Counted from the first letter of the stretch, positions 32,567-40,977 are shown. The stretch: 49,202 nucleotides of DNA from M55B144 sp964550615 (GCA_964550615.1 CAZKAB010000011.1:1-49202), one strand, 5' to 3'. The notes: generated by a model from the sequence alone, not told the origin. A program made the numbers and translations.

Positions 32567-34173
32567 CAAGACCTCCTTACTCCCAGATCCAAGAGCGTGG
32601 CACGAACCATTGCATTCGGGACCTCGTCGGTAATTATCACATCGCCAATTGCTCGCGGAAGGACCCAGCGAAGGCCACCTCCGCGCCGTTTCTTGTCGTG
32701 CCCCATTGCACCTTCCACCGCATCGAGTGAAACAGCAGGAGAACGGATCGGAAGCCCCCATCGCTGGAATACGCGCTCAACTTGCTCGATCAGGCTTGCC
32801 GGCGCCAACCCGAGGCCGGACGCAATCTGCGTTGCGGCGACAATGCCGATTGCCACCGCTTCGCCGTGGCGAAGCGCGTATCCACTTGCGGCCTCAAGCG
32901 CGTGGCCGACGGTGTGTCCGAGGTTGAGGGCTGCTCGCCGCCCATGCTCGAACGGATCTGCTTCAACGATGCTAATCTTCACCCGCAGCGCCTGCTCGAT
33001 CCTCGCCACGCCCACGTCCCCGTTCCACGCGTCACGCTCCATCGCTCCATTGGCGAGTTCATCGAACAGCGCTGAATCACCGATAATTCCGTGCTTGATC
33101 GTCTCCGCGACCCCACAGCGCAGTTCCTCGTCCGGCAGTGTGGCAAGTACCGTGGGATCGATGAGGACAAGTGCGGGCTGCTTGAACGCGCCGACGAGAT
33201 TCTTCCCTTGAGGAAGATCGACACCCGTCTTCCCGCCGACACTTGCGTCGATCATCGCTAGGAGTGTTGTCGGCAACTGGACGAAACGGACGCCGCGCAG
33301 GTAGGTGGCCACCGCGAAGCCGGCAACGTCGCCCGTCATGCCGCCGCCCAATGAGAGCACGGTGCCGTGTCGGTCCAAACCGCCGTTGATGAACTGTTCA
33401 TACAACGATCGGACTGAATCGATCGTCTTGTGACGCTCTCCGTCCGGCATGGAACAATTAAACGGCTCGAATCCGCCGGTCCGCAATGCTTCCTCTACTT
33501 GGTCGCCGTAAAGCGGCGAAACAACGGGATTGGAGACGACGGCAACGCGACCGTTCGTGGGCGCGCCCGCCGCCCGTAATGCACCGCCGATGTGGGACAG
33601 TGAGCCATTTCCGATGTGAATCGCGTATTCGCCACCGGGAAAGCGAACAGGAAGAGTGATGAAGTCTGCCAGCTTGATCACCTGCGTGGCCGCCTCCTCG
33701 ATCGAAAGGCGAGTAGTATCAATGTGCCAAGGGATGCTCGTATAGGCCTCGTGCCTCGCTTTCAGTAACCGCTCGATCTCGGCGTGACGATCGGGCGCGC
33801 TAAGCAGTGGCCTGTCCGAGCGCATCTTTGCCCCCAGCCGGTTCATGAGCTTGTCCACCGCGCAGGCGAGGCAAATGACCGTTCCGGTCGACATCAAGGC
33901 TTCGCGGCTTCTTTGGTCGACAAGCGTGCCGCCGCCGGTGGCGACAACCAGTCTCTGCTGATTGCTCTGCTCTTGGCACAAAACAGCTTCCATCCGTCGA
34001 AATGCAACCTCGCCATCCTCGGCGAAGATGCGCGCCACCGACTTTCCCGCCCGCGCCTCAATCTCCGCGTCCATGTCGACGAACCGGCGCCCGATCCGCC
34101 GTGCCACTTCCGCGCCGACGGTTGACTTTCCCGTTCCCATGAACCCGGTGAGGACTAGATTACGGCTATCCAT
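32566..34173 (-). CDS. aroKB: Bifunctional shikimate kinase / 3-dehydroquinate synthase
   Basis: 535 residues, a fusion. Residues 1-170: shikimate kinase with P-loop GFMGTGKSTVG, DMDAEIE (shikimate-binding Asp), ATGGG and the lid Arg in MRSDRPLL. Residues 172-535: dehydroquinate synthase with LSLGGGMTGDVAGFAVATYLRG, PTTLLAMIDASVGGKTGVD, KNLVGAF, AETIKHG and metal-binding His in NLGHTVGHALE and HGEAVAIG. It therefore carries out steps 2 and 5 of the pathway in one chain. The same fusion is known in Thermotoga. The start overlaps the aroC stop by 8 bases, with TTGGAAG before it. Confidence 0.95.
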   Translation of the reverse strand: MDSRNLVLTGFMGTGKSTVGAEVARRIGRRFVDMDAEIEARAGKSVARIFAEDGEVAFRRMEAVLCQEQSNQQRLVVATGGGTLVDQRSREALMSTGTVICLACAVDKLMNRLGAKMRSDRPLLSAPDRHAEIERLLKARHEAYTSIPWHIDTTRLSIEEAATQVIKLADFITLPVRFPGGEYAIHIGNGSLSHIGGALRAAGAPTNGRVAVVSNPVVSPLYGDQVEEALRTGGFEPFNCSMPDGERHKTIDSVRSLYEQFINGGLDRHGTVLSLGGGMTGDVAGFAVATYLRGVRFVQLPTTLLAMIDASVGGKTGVDLPQGKNLVGAFKQPALVLIDPTVLATLPDEELRCGVAETIKHGIIGDSALFDELANGAMERDAWNGDVGVARIEQALRVKISIVEADPFEHGRRAALNLGHTVGHALEAASGYALRHGEAVAIGIVAATQIASGLGLAPASLIEQVERVFQRWGLPIRSPAVSLDAVEGAMGHDKKRRGGGLRWVLPRAIGDVIITDEVPNAMVRATLLDLGVRRS

Positions 34174-35451
34174 GGGGCTTCCAACTCTCCCAGTGGGCAT
34201 TCATCTCTTGCAGGCTATCCCCGCCGAGCTTCTCGCACAGTGCCTCAGCCAGTGTCCATGCCACCATTGATTCGCCGACAATCGACGCTGCCGGCACAGC
34301 GCAGACGTCGGAACGTTGATACTGAGTCTGGGCCGACGCCCGCGTAGAAAGATCGATCGATTCTTGCGGCGTCCGTGTCGTTGGGATCGGCTTCATCGCG
34401 GCACGCAAGACGATCGGCTCCCCGTTTGATATCCCTCCTTCCAAGCCGCCCGCTCGGTCGGTGATGCGCGTTACATTGGCCGCCTCATCCACCCGAAACA
34501 CGTCGTGGACCTGCGTGCCCGGTAAAGCTGCGTTCCGCCATGCGGATCCGATCTCGATTCCCTTTATTGCCGGGATCGAGATCAGCGCCGCCGCCAGGCG
34601 TGCGTCGAGTCGGCGGTCCCAGTGCACGTGGCTGCCGAGTCCGATTGGCACGTGGATCGCGGCAACCGTGAAGATGCCGCCCAGCGAGTTTCCTTCAGCG
34701 CGCGCTACGTCGATTGCGGCGACCATGTTGCTGCCCGCGACCGTGTCGGGGCAACGCACGGGGCTCGCATCGGCAAGTGCGAACAACGCTTCCCAAGACG
34801 TATCAGGAATCTCGGCCTGTACACTGCCGATGCTGCTGACAAGGCTGCCGACCGCGATCCCGAACTCATGAAGCAAGAGCTTCGCCAAAGCGCCGACCGC
34901 CACACGCGCAGCAGTCTCGCGGGCGCTCGCGCGTTCGAGGATTGGTCGAGCATCGTCGATGGCGTACTTCATCATTCCGGCGTAGTCAGCGTGGCCGGGG
35001 CGGGGAACGGTGAGTGGCGGAAGTCCCTCCTCTTGGCGTTTCCTCCAGTTGGCCCAGTCCCGGTTCTCGATTCTCAGTACTACTGGAGCGCCCGTTGTCC
35101 GCCCTTCGAGTATGCCTCCCAGGATCTCCGCCCGGTCGGCCTCAATCGCCATTCGTCCGCCGCGCCCGTGGCCCGACTGACGCCTGGCAAGTTCAGCGTC
35201 CACCACCGCTCGGTCGACGAAGAGGCCGGCCGGAAGGCCTTCGACTATCGCCGNNNNNNNNNNNNNNNNNNNNNNNNNNNNNNNNNNNNNNNNNNNNNNN
35301 NNNNNNNNNNNNNNNNNNNNNNNNNNNNNNNNNNNNNNNNNNNNNNNNNNNNNTCCACCACCGCTCGGTCGACGAAGAGGCCGGCCGGAAGGCCTTCGAC
35401 TATCGCCGTGATGCACGGTCCGTGCGATTCGCCGCCGGTCAGGAAACGCAT
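34166..35451 (-). CDS. aroC: Chorismate synthase, interrupted by an assembly gap
   Basis: As given, the frame breaks at 100 N (35254-35353). The 55 bases on each side of the gap are identical, so gap plus one copy (155 bases) can be removed. This restores a continuous 376-residue protein of normal length. It begins MRFLTGGESHGPCITAIVEG (GESHG motif) and continues GLPAGLFVDRAVVDAELARRQ. Later blocks are RPGHADYAGMMKY, RASARETAARVAVGA, SHVHWDRRLDARLA and GGISNGEPIVLRAAMKP. It uses reduced FMN to convert EPSP to chorismate. The start at 35451 has GGAGGAGG upstream and overlaps aroE by 13 bases. Confidence 0.9.
35199..35253. repeat. 55-base sequence duplicated across the assembly gap, copy 1
   Basis: Identical base for base to 35354-35408 on the other side of the N run. 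It is part of the aroC coding sequence near its start. Confidence 0.97.
35254..35353. other. Scaffold gap of exactly 100 N
   Basis: A 100-N run is the customary placeholder for a gap of unknown size. Because the contig ends overlap by 55 bases, the true gap is probably negative and no sequence is missing. Confidence 0.95.
35354..35408. repeat. 55-base sequence duplicated across the assembly gap, copy 2
   Basis: Second copy of the overlap, same orientation as 35199-35253. Merging the two copies restores the aroC reading frame. Confidence 0.97.
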
Positions 35452-36326
35452 GACGACCTCCTCCCTGATCCTTGGCGGCACGCGTCGAGCAAGACGTCGA
35501 TCGGTGCCGCGTTCCCGGTCCACAAACTGAACGAGAGCGCTCCCTGAGCTACAAGCATCTCCAGGCCGCTCACGGTGCGAGCGCCCGCCGCCACGGCCTG
35601 TCTCAAGAGACGGGTCGACTCGGGGTTGTAGACCAGGTCGAAGACGACCGTGGCCCGGGGAAACGTCGCCCTATCCGGCCACACTGAACTTTCGACGTCC
35701 GGCCACATCCCCACCGGAGTGGCGTTAACAAGAAGCCGGATGTGGTTCGCGGCCTCCACAAGTGCCTCCTCACGCAGGAGCGCCGGGATTATCCGCCCTT
35801 CGCGTTCGGCGAAGGAAGCGGCGACGGAAACAGCCCGTTTCTTGTTGCGGCTGAAGATGACTATCTCAGCGGCACCCATTTGCAGCAGTCCGGCGACGGC
35901 CGCTCGCGCGCCGCCTCCGGCGCCGATGACGACAGCTCGTTCACCGACTATTTGCAGCCCTGCGTTCTGCAGCACGGCGACGAAGCCGGCAACGTCGGTG
36001 TTGTGCCCCTCAACACTTGCCGGTTCGCTAGGAGATCGATGAACGACGAGCGTGTTGACCGCTCCGATCCGGGCTGCATCCTCATCGATGACGTCTAGGT
36101 GATCGATGATCTTCTCTTTGTGAGGCACGGTTACGTTTGCCCCGCAAAACCCGAGTGCGGCCAGACCGCGGACGGCCTTGTTCAGCTGAGACGGAACGAC
36201 GTGGAGTGGGACGTAGCACCAGTCGAGGCCCAGTGAGGCGAACGCGGCGTTGTGCATCGTCGGCGACAGGCTGTGCGCTACAGGATCTCCGATCAGCCCG
36301 ACGAGCTTGGTTGAGCCACTAATCAT
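35439..36326 (-). CDS. aroE: Shikimate dehydrogenase (NADP)
   Basis: 295 residues. LVGLIGDPVAHSLSPTMHNAAF, ANVTVPHKEKI (catalytic Lys), GAVNTLV, GHNTDVAGF and the cofactor loop VIGAGGGARAAV, followed by FSRNKKRA. The C-terminal YNPESTRLLRQA and GLEMLVAQGALSF with a conserved Gln complete the shikimate site. It reduces 3-dehydroshikimate to shikimate. The start at 36326 overlaps the aroA stop by 8 bases and has GGGGG upstream; the longer frame lies inside aroA. Confidence 0.95.
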   Translation of the reverse strand: MISGSTKLVGLIGDPVAHSLSPTMHNAAFASLGLDWCYVPLHVVPSQLNKAVRGLAALGFCGANVTVPHKEKIIDHLDVIDEDAARIGAVNTLVVHRSPSEPASVEGHNTDVAGFVAVLQNAGLQIVGERAVVIGAGGGARAAVAGLLQMGAAEIVIFSRNKKRAVSVAASFAEREGRIIPALLREEALVEAANHIRLLVNATPVGMWPDVESSVWPDRATFPRATVVFDLVYNPESTRLLRQAVAAGARTVSGLEMLVAQGALSFSLWTGNAAPIDVLLDACRQGSGRRSSCVS

Positions 36327-37608
36327 CGATTGCCCCCAGTACGTGCATCTGCTCAAAGAAACCGGGATATGAGTCCTCGGCACACTCTGCGTCCTTGATC
36401 GTTACCGGTCCGTCTGCAATAAGCCCGGCGACGAATAGCGCCATCGCCAGCCGGTGATCTCCGTGACTGTCAACGACGCCGCCGTGCAGCCTTGTCGGGC
36501 CATCTACGATGAAACCATCAGCATGTCCCTCGATGCTTGCCCCCAGCTTACGCAACTCGCTCGCCAAAACGTCTATGCGATCGGACTCCTTCACCCTCAG
36601 TTCGTGCGCGTCCCGGACAACGGTCTCTCCGTGCGCCTGGGTAGCGGCTACCGCGAAAATGGGGAACTCATCAATCATTCGTACCACCGTCTCACCCTCG
36701 ACCGTTGCAGCTTGGAGCACCGCGCTCTCAACACGGAGGTCGGCAGCAGGTTCTCCGGCGGCGGATCGCTCGTTCTCCGCGCGGATGTCGGCACCCATCG
36801 CGGCGAGGACATCCAGGAGCCCCGTCCGGGTTGGGTTTATGCCGACATTAGTAAGGACGATGCGCGACCCGGAAACAAGCGTCGCCGCGACAATCGGAAA
36901 CGCGGCCGATGAGAAATCCGCTGGTATGTGGACGAAGAGCGGCCGCAGTTTCCGCGCCGGATAGATCCTGACGTCGAGGCCGTCAAAGCCTATGTCGGCA
37001 CCCATCGCCGCAAGCAAGCGCTCGGTATGGTCGCGGGCCGGGCCCGGTTGGCGCACCGTCGTTGGCCCTTCTGAGAAGAGGCCGGCGAGCAGAAGCGCAC
37101 TCTTCACCTGCGCGCTCGCCACCGTGAGGGTGCAGTCAATGCCATGCAGGAGACGGCCGTGAACGATCAGAGGTGCATGGCCGTCAGTATCACGGATGTC
37201 GGCACCCATGCGCCGCAGGGGTTCGACCACGCGCCGCATTGGGCGGCGGAGCAGCTGTTCATCACCGGTTAGGATGCTGTCGAACGATTGGCCAGCGATG
37301 ATTCCCGCAAGGAGCCGCATCGTTGTTCCCGAACGGCCGCAATTCAGTGGGCGGGCCGGAGCGGCGAACCCATGCTGTCCGCAACCGTGCACATTCGCCC
37401 TCCCTCCGGTGATGTCGATATCGACGCCAAGCACACTAAGGCACCCGATCGTAGCACTCACATCGCCGGTTGAGAGCGCCCCTCCGATCCGGCTCTCTCC
37501 TTCGGCCAAAGCGGCGAACAAGAATGCGCGGTGAGAGATCGACTTATCGCCGGGAACCTGAAGAGTTCCTGAAAGCGGCGACGTGCAGGGATGAATAGTG
37601 CGATTCAT
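36319..37608 (-). CDS. aroA: 3-phosphoshikimate 1-carboxyvinyltransferase (EPSP synthase)
   Basis: 429 residues. VPGDKSISHRAFLFAALA (catalytic Lys/Ser block), NCGRSGTTMRLLAG, ASAQVKSALLLAGL, HIPADFSSAAFPIVAA, the catalytic Asp/Glu in MIDEFPIFAVAA, RVKESDRI and DSHGDHRLAMAL. The NCGRSGTTMR block has Gly and no Ala at the glyphosate-sensitivity position (it reads N-C-G-R-S-G-T-T), typical of many bacterial enzymes. It joins shikimate 3-phosphate and PEP. ATGA overlap with tyrA upstream. Confidence 0.96.
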   Translation of the reverse strand: MNRTIHPCTSPLSGTLQVPGDKSISHRAFLFAALAEGESRIGGALSTGDVSATIGCLSVLGVDIDITGGRANVHGCGQHGFAAPARPLNCGRSGTTMRLLAGIIAGQSFDSILTGDEQLLRRPMRRVVEPLRRMGADIRDTDGHAPLIVHGRLLHGIDCTLTVASAQVKSALLLAGLFSEGPTTVRQPGPARDHTERLLAAMGADIGFDGLDVRIYPARKLRPLFVHIPADFSSAAFPIVAATLVSGSRIVLTNVGINPTRTGLLDVLAAMGADIRAENERSAAGEPAADLRVESAVLQAATVEGETVVRMIDEFPIFAVAATQAHGETVVRDAHELRVKESDRIDVLASELRKLGASIEGHADGFIVDGPTRLHGGVVDSHGDHRLAMALFVAGLIADGPVTIKDAECAEDSYPGFFEQMHVLGAIDD

Positions 37609-38465
37609 GGGAACATCCTCTTTCTCTCGTCTTGGCTTGCGCTGAGTGCCGTGCGCAGCCGGAGCTCGTCAGCCTCGCTGACGAGGCCGACCAGCTCGTC
37701 GAACGCGTTGCGGAAGGCGGCTGCTGCCTCAAGTACTGCTTGCCGATTGGTGGACAGTATGTCGAGCATCATCGTCACGTCGCTCCCGGCAATGCGAGTG
37801 GTGTCGCGGAATCCGCCGGCCACGATCTCCCACGCCGCCGGATCGCGCGAGGTGGTGGCGTCGGCCGTTCGCACCAGTGCGCAAGCGAGCAAATACGGCA
37901 GATGGCTCAACGTGGCGGCGAGGCGGTCCTGGCGAACGGGATCGAGAATGAGGGCGCGGGCGCCGATGGCGGCGACAATTGAGCGGCCAAGGAGCAGCGC
38001 TTCGGAACCGGTACGCTCGAGCGGCGTGAGAATGAACGTGCAATCGTGGTAGAGAGAGGGATCCGCTGCGTCGATTCCGGAAATCTCCTTGCCGCACATT
38101 GGGTGTCCGCCGAGCGGTTGAACGTGGGCGGGCAGCCGTCTCATCTCTGAGACGATCTGCGCTTTGGTGCTGCCGATGTCCATCACCAAGCAACCTTCGG
38201 GAAGGAGCGATCCAATTTCACCCAACTGATACATGATCGTGCGCACCGGAGTGGCGAGGATGACAACATCGGCGGTCGGTAGCGCAGACGATACCTCGGC
38301 TGTCCCTTCGTCGATCAGGTCGCGATCATAAGCCTGAACGAGAATCTCGGGACGCCGCGCGACACCGACCACGGTGCGGCAACGTCCGCGCAGCGCTCCA
38401 GCAATGGAACCGCCCATCAGCCCCAGCCCGATCACGACGACGCGGCAATCCGAAAGCGCCTTCAC
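37605..38465 (-). CDS. tyrA: Prephenate dehydrogenase
   Basis: 286 residues from a GTG that overlaps the DAHP synthase stop (GTGA) and follows GGGAG. VVVIGLGLMGGSIAGAL is the NAD(P) loop; DVVILATPV, DIGSTKAQIV, PLGGHPMCGKEISG (catalytic His, with Gly-Lys-Glu) and DRLAATLSHLPYLLA are TyrA blocks. It converts prephenate to 4-hydroxyphenylpyruvate for tyrosine. It lacks an ACT domain, so feedback probably acts at DAHP synthase or by transcription. Arogenate specificity is possible. Confidence 0.95.
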   Translation of the reverse strand: MKALSDCRVVVIGLGLMGGSIAGALRGRCRTVVGVARRPEILVQAYDRDLIDEGTAEVSSALPTADVVILATPVRTIMYQLGEIGSLLPEGCLVMDIGSTKAQIVSEMRRLPAHVQPLGGHPMCGKEISGIDAADPSLYHDCTFILTPLERTGSEALLLGRSIVAAIGARALILDPVRQDRLAATLSHLPYLLACALVRTADATTSRDPAAWEIVAGGFRDTTRIAGSDVTMMLDILSTNRQAVLEAAAAFRNAFDELVGLVSEADELRLRTALSASQDERKRMFP

Positions 38466-39475
38466 AGCTTTCTCCCAACCGCGGCGGCGATTCCGCGAAG
38501 AGATTCGGCCAATGCATCGAACCGTTCCGGCTTGAGTGACTGCGCCCCATCGGACACCGCGAGTTCGGGGTGGGCGTGCACCTCCACGATTATTCCATCG
38601 GCCCCGGCCGCAATTGCCGCGCGAGAGACAGACTCCACCAATTCCCATTTTCCGGTGCCGTGACTCGGATCGACGATGACAGGCAGATGGGTCAGTTGCT
38701 TGAGGAGGGGGACGGCGTTGATGTCGAGTGTGTTGCGCGTATACGGCTCGAAAGTTCTGATTCCGCGCTCGCAGAGAATCACTCTGTCATTTCCGTGCGA
38801 CAGGATGTATTCGGCTGCCATCAACAGCTCCTCGATCGTTGACATCATCCCCCGTTTGAGGAGAACCGGGCGCTGGGCCTCTCCCACTGCGTGCAGCAGC
38901 GCGAAGTTTTGCATATTACGCGCGCCGACCTGCACTACATCGGCGTGGCTCGTTACGAGCGGGACGAGTTCCGGATCCGTCGCCTCGGTTACCACGGGAA
39001 GCCCGACCTCTTTCTTCACTTGAGCCAGGATTCGCAACCCTTCCTCGCCGAGACCCTGGAAGCTGTAGGGCGAAGTACGCGGCTTGTAGGCCCCGCCGCG
39101 AAGCATCCTCGCGCCGGACGCCTTGACAGCGTGCGCGATCTCCCTCATCTGATCGATACTCTCGACCGCGCACGGCCCGGCGACAAGAACCACCTCATTC
39201 CCACCGAACACGACGTCGCCCACCTTGACGTGCGTGTCCTGTGGGTGAAACTCTCGACTTGCTCGCTTGAACGGCTTCAGGATGGGCATGGTCTTCTCCA
39301 CGCCATCCAGCTGTTCGATTCGCTCTCGATCCAACGGCCTGCCATTTCCGATAATGCCGACCAGCGTTCGTTCCTCTCCTTGCGACACGTGCGCCTGGCA
39401 TCCCATTCCCTCGATCCGTGCGATGACGTTTGAGAGCTGCACGGGGGTTGCATTCTTTTTCATGATCACGATCAC
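38462..39475 (-). CDS. aroF: DAHP synthase, type I-beta with N-terminal ferredoxin-like domain
   Basis: 337 residues. The N-terminal about 70 residues (MKKNATPVQLSNVIARIEGM, CQAHVSQGEERTLVGIIGNG) form the ferredoxin-like regulatory domain known from Thermotoga maritima DAHP synthase, where it mediates inhibition by Tyr and Phe. Catalytic barrel: GPCAVES, RGGAYKPRTSPYSFQG, QVGARNMQNF, LLKRGM, CERGIRTFE, PVIVDPSHGTGK and VEVHAHPE. It condenses PEP and erythrose 4-phosphate, the first committed step. GTG start overlapping the pheA stop (GTGA). Confidence 0.95.
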   Translation of the reverse strand: MIVIMKKNATPVQLSNVIARIEGMGCQAHVSQGEERTLVGIIGNGRPLDRERIEQLDGVEKTMPILKPFKRASREFHPQDTHVKVGDVVFGGNEVVLVAGPCAVESIDQMREIAHAVKASGARMLRGGAYKPRTSPYSFQGLGEEGLRILAQVKKEVGLPVVTEATDPELVPLVTSHADVVQVGARNMQNFALLHAVGEAQRPVLLKRGMMSTIEELLMAAEYILSHGNDRVILCERGIRTFEPYTRNTLDINAVPLLKQLTHLPVIVDPSHGTGKWELVESVSRAAIAAGADGIIVEVHAHPELAVSDGAQSLKPERFDALAESLRGIAAAVGRKL

Positions 39476-40350
39476 TTGAGCATCTCTCCTTTGAGGTTCG
39501 TGTCCTCTCGATCCGTCTCATCGTGCTGGATCGGTGTGGTGGCCGCCGGATACGAGCCAAGCATCTTGACGAATGACGAGCGGCGCAACAGCCCCATCAT
39601 CGCCGCTTCGCATTCGGGATCCTGGCAGTGGCCGTCGAAGTCGAGGTAGAACACGTACTGCCACGGCTTGTTTAACCGCGGTCTCGATTCGAGTTTGGAC
39701 AGGCTGATACGCCGCTTGGCAAACTCTCCGAGGCACTCGTACAGCGCACCCGGGCGATGCGGTGTCGTAAACACGAGCGACGTCTTGCTTCGCTGGGTGC
39801 GATCCGGATCTTTGAGTGAGAGGACGAAGAATCGCGTGTAGTTGAATGGGAAATCTTCGATTCCGCGATCTATCACATCTATTCCTACGAGCTCCCCCGC
39901 CCATTCACCGGCGATTGCTGCGACTCCGGGCTCCGGATGGGCGGCCAAGTCGTGCGCCGCTTGGGCCGTGTCCGCAGCGGCCTCCGCGGTAAACCGATGC
40001 CTGGCCAGGTATCGCTGGCATTGAATCAGAGCTTGAGGATGGGATCGGACGGTGTGGATTTCTGACAAGGTCGTCCCGGCAGGAGCGAGAAGCATGTGCC
40101 GCACCCTGAAGACTACCTCCGCGTGTATCCGGAGATCGTGCTCGATAAGTAGATCATATGATTCGTTGACCGAGCCGGCGACCGAGTTTTCCACGGGAAG
40201 AATACCGTATTCGGCGCTCTGCTCTTCCACCGCGTGAAAGATGTCGGCAAACGTATTGCAGGGGATTGCCTCCGCCCCAGAACCGAAGAACTGGCCGATT
40301 GCCTCCTCCGAATACGCGCCGGCGATTCCCTGGAATGCTACTCGGATCAT
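39472..40350 (-). CDS. pheA: Prephenate dehydratase
   Basis: 292 residues; the ATG at 40350 overlaps the aroH stop (ATGA) and follows GGAGGG. Catalytic domain: VAFQGIAGAYSEEAI, PVENSVAGSVNESYDLL, and the NYTRFFVL motif with the essential Thr. A C-terminal ACT domain (HRPGALYECLGEFAKRRISL, KLESRP, VFYLDFDGH) should bind Phe and inhibit. There is no fused chorismate mutase; that activity is the separate upstream gene. Prephenate becomes phenylpyruvate. Confidence 0.96.
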   Translation of the reverse strand: MIRVAFQGIAGAYSEEAIGQFFGSGAEAIPCNTFADIFHAVEEQSAEYGILPVENSVAGSVNESYDLLIEHDLRIHAEVVFRVRHMLLAPAGTTLSEIHTVRSHPQALIQCQRYLARHRFTAEAAADTAQAAHDLAAHPEPGVAAIAGEWAGELVGIDVIDRGIEDFPFNYTRFFVLSLKDPDRTQRSKTSLVFTTPHRPGALYECLGEFAKRRISLSKLESRPRLNKPWQYVFYLDFDGHCQDPECEAAMMGLLRRSSFVKMLGSYPAATTPIQHDETDREDTNLKGEMLK

Positions 40351-40742
40351 ATCTGTCCCTCCTCGGCCCAATCCGGCCGTAGATCGTGTGCTTCCTTCAG
40401 ATAGATGTGATGGACGTCTCGGTCCATGCGGGCGAGCACGAGCACCCGCACGCAACGGGGCAGGCTTCCCTCGACCCGCATCTCCTGAGCGCACATCAAT
40501 GGCACATTCACCCATCCCATCTCCCGGGCGGCTCGCGCCGGATATGCGGCATCTAGATCGGCGGTGGCGGTAAAAAAGGCGCACAACACATCATCGCCGT
40601 GGAGACTATTTGCGGTGATGATTCGTTCGAGTAGTTCACGAGTGGCGGCCAGAAGGGCTTGTGCATCATTCTTCTCAACGGTCGTCGCGCCGCGAATCCC
40701 CTGATAGCCTGTCGGTCTGTTCGCTGCTTCATATTGTCGCAT
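40347..40742 (-). CDS. aroH: Chorismate mutase, AroH type
   Basis: 131 residues, the monofunctional trimeric alpha/beta-barrel class. YQGIRGATTVEKNDAQALLAA (Arg near the active site), CAFFTATADLDAAYPARAAREMGW, VPLMCAQEMRVEGSLPRCVRVLV (Glu and Arg of the active site). The N-terminus is about 10 residues longer than in Bacillus. It rearranges chorismate to prephenate. First structural gene of the operon, 33 bases after the T-run of the leader terminator. Confidence 0.93.
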   Translation of the reverse strand: MRQYEAANRPTGYQGIRGATTVEKNDAQALLAATRELLERIITANSLHGDDVLCAFFTATADLDAAYPARAAREMGWVNVPLMCAQEMRVEGSLPRCVRVLVLARMDRDVHHIYLKEAHDLRPDWAEEGQI

Positions 40743-40775
40743 GTTGGTCCTCGCCTCTTCCGTTTGCTTGGAACC

Positions 40776-40808
40776 AAAAGAAAAAGACCACAGGCATTGC
40801 CTGCAGTC
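40776..40808 (-). terminator. Intrinsic terminator (attenuator) in the aromatic operon leader
   Basis: On the minus strand GACTGCAGGC and GCCTGTGGTC pair over all ten positions (two wobble pairs) around AAT, followed directly by TTTTTCTTTT. It lies between the leader peptide and aroH. An intrinsic terminator ahead of the first gene of a biosynthetic operon is the defining part of an attenuator. Confidence 0.85.
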
Positions 40809-40814
40809 CTCTGT

Positions 40815-40862
40815 GACTTCCTGCTTCGAACTAGCGACGCGCTAGAACGTAGCCAGGAAGTC
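40815..40862 (-). promoter_or_regulatory. Leader stem overlapping the Phe/Tyr codon region
   Basis: GACTTCCTG (40862-40854) pairs perfectly with CAGGAAGTC (40823-40815), with an inner CTAGCG-CGT-CGCTAG hairpin. The 5' arm is the Asp-Phe-Leu part of the leader ORF, just after the Tyr-Tyr-Tyr-Phe codons, so a stalled ribosome would cover it. This matches the pause or 1:2 hairpin of classical attenuators. A clear alternative antiterminator pairing was not found; only AGTC with GACT (four bases) is obvious. Confidence 0.7.
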
Positions 40863-40940
40863 GCCTACAAAATAATAATAGAAAAGGCCGAGAGATTCGG
40901 GCAAACGCTCTTTAGAATTACAAACCTCGACCTTGCACAT
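40842..40940 (-). CDS. 32-residue Phe/Tyr-rich leader peptide of the aromatic operon
   Basis: The ORF opens about two bases after the predicted transcription start, so it would be almost leaderless. It begins MCKVEVC and ends LFYYYFVGDFLATF: seven Phe/Tyr residues among the last 14, including four in a row after Phe (F-Y-Y-Y-F). It sits between a consensus promoter and an intrinsic terminator in front of the complete Phe/Tyr pathway. The composition and location are what is expected of a pheL-like leader that measures charged tRNA-Tyr and tRNA-Phe. A possible internal TTG start (codon 13) after AAAGAG is an alternative. Confidence 0.8.
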   Translation of the reverse strand: MCKVEVCNSKERLPESLGLFYYYFVGDFLATF

Positions 40941-40948
40941 GATGATTC

Positions 40949-40977
40949 ATTATAGGGTTGGAGCACCGATCCGTCAA
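40949..40977 (-). promoter_or_regulatory. Promoter of the aromatic amino acid operon
   Basis: TTGACG (40977-40972), exactly 17 bases, then a perfect TATAAT (40954-40949). This is the best sigma70-type promoter in the window. The predicted start is near 40942, only about two bases before the leader ATG. Confidence 0.85.
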
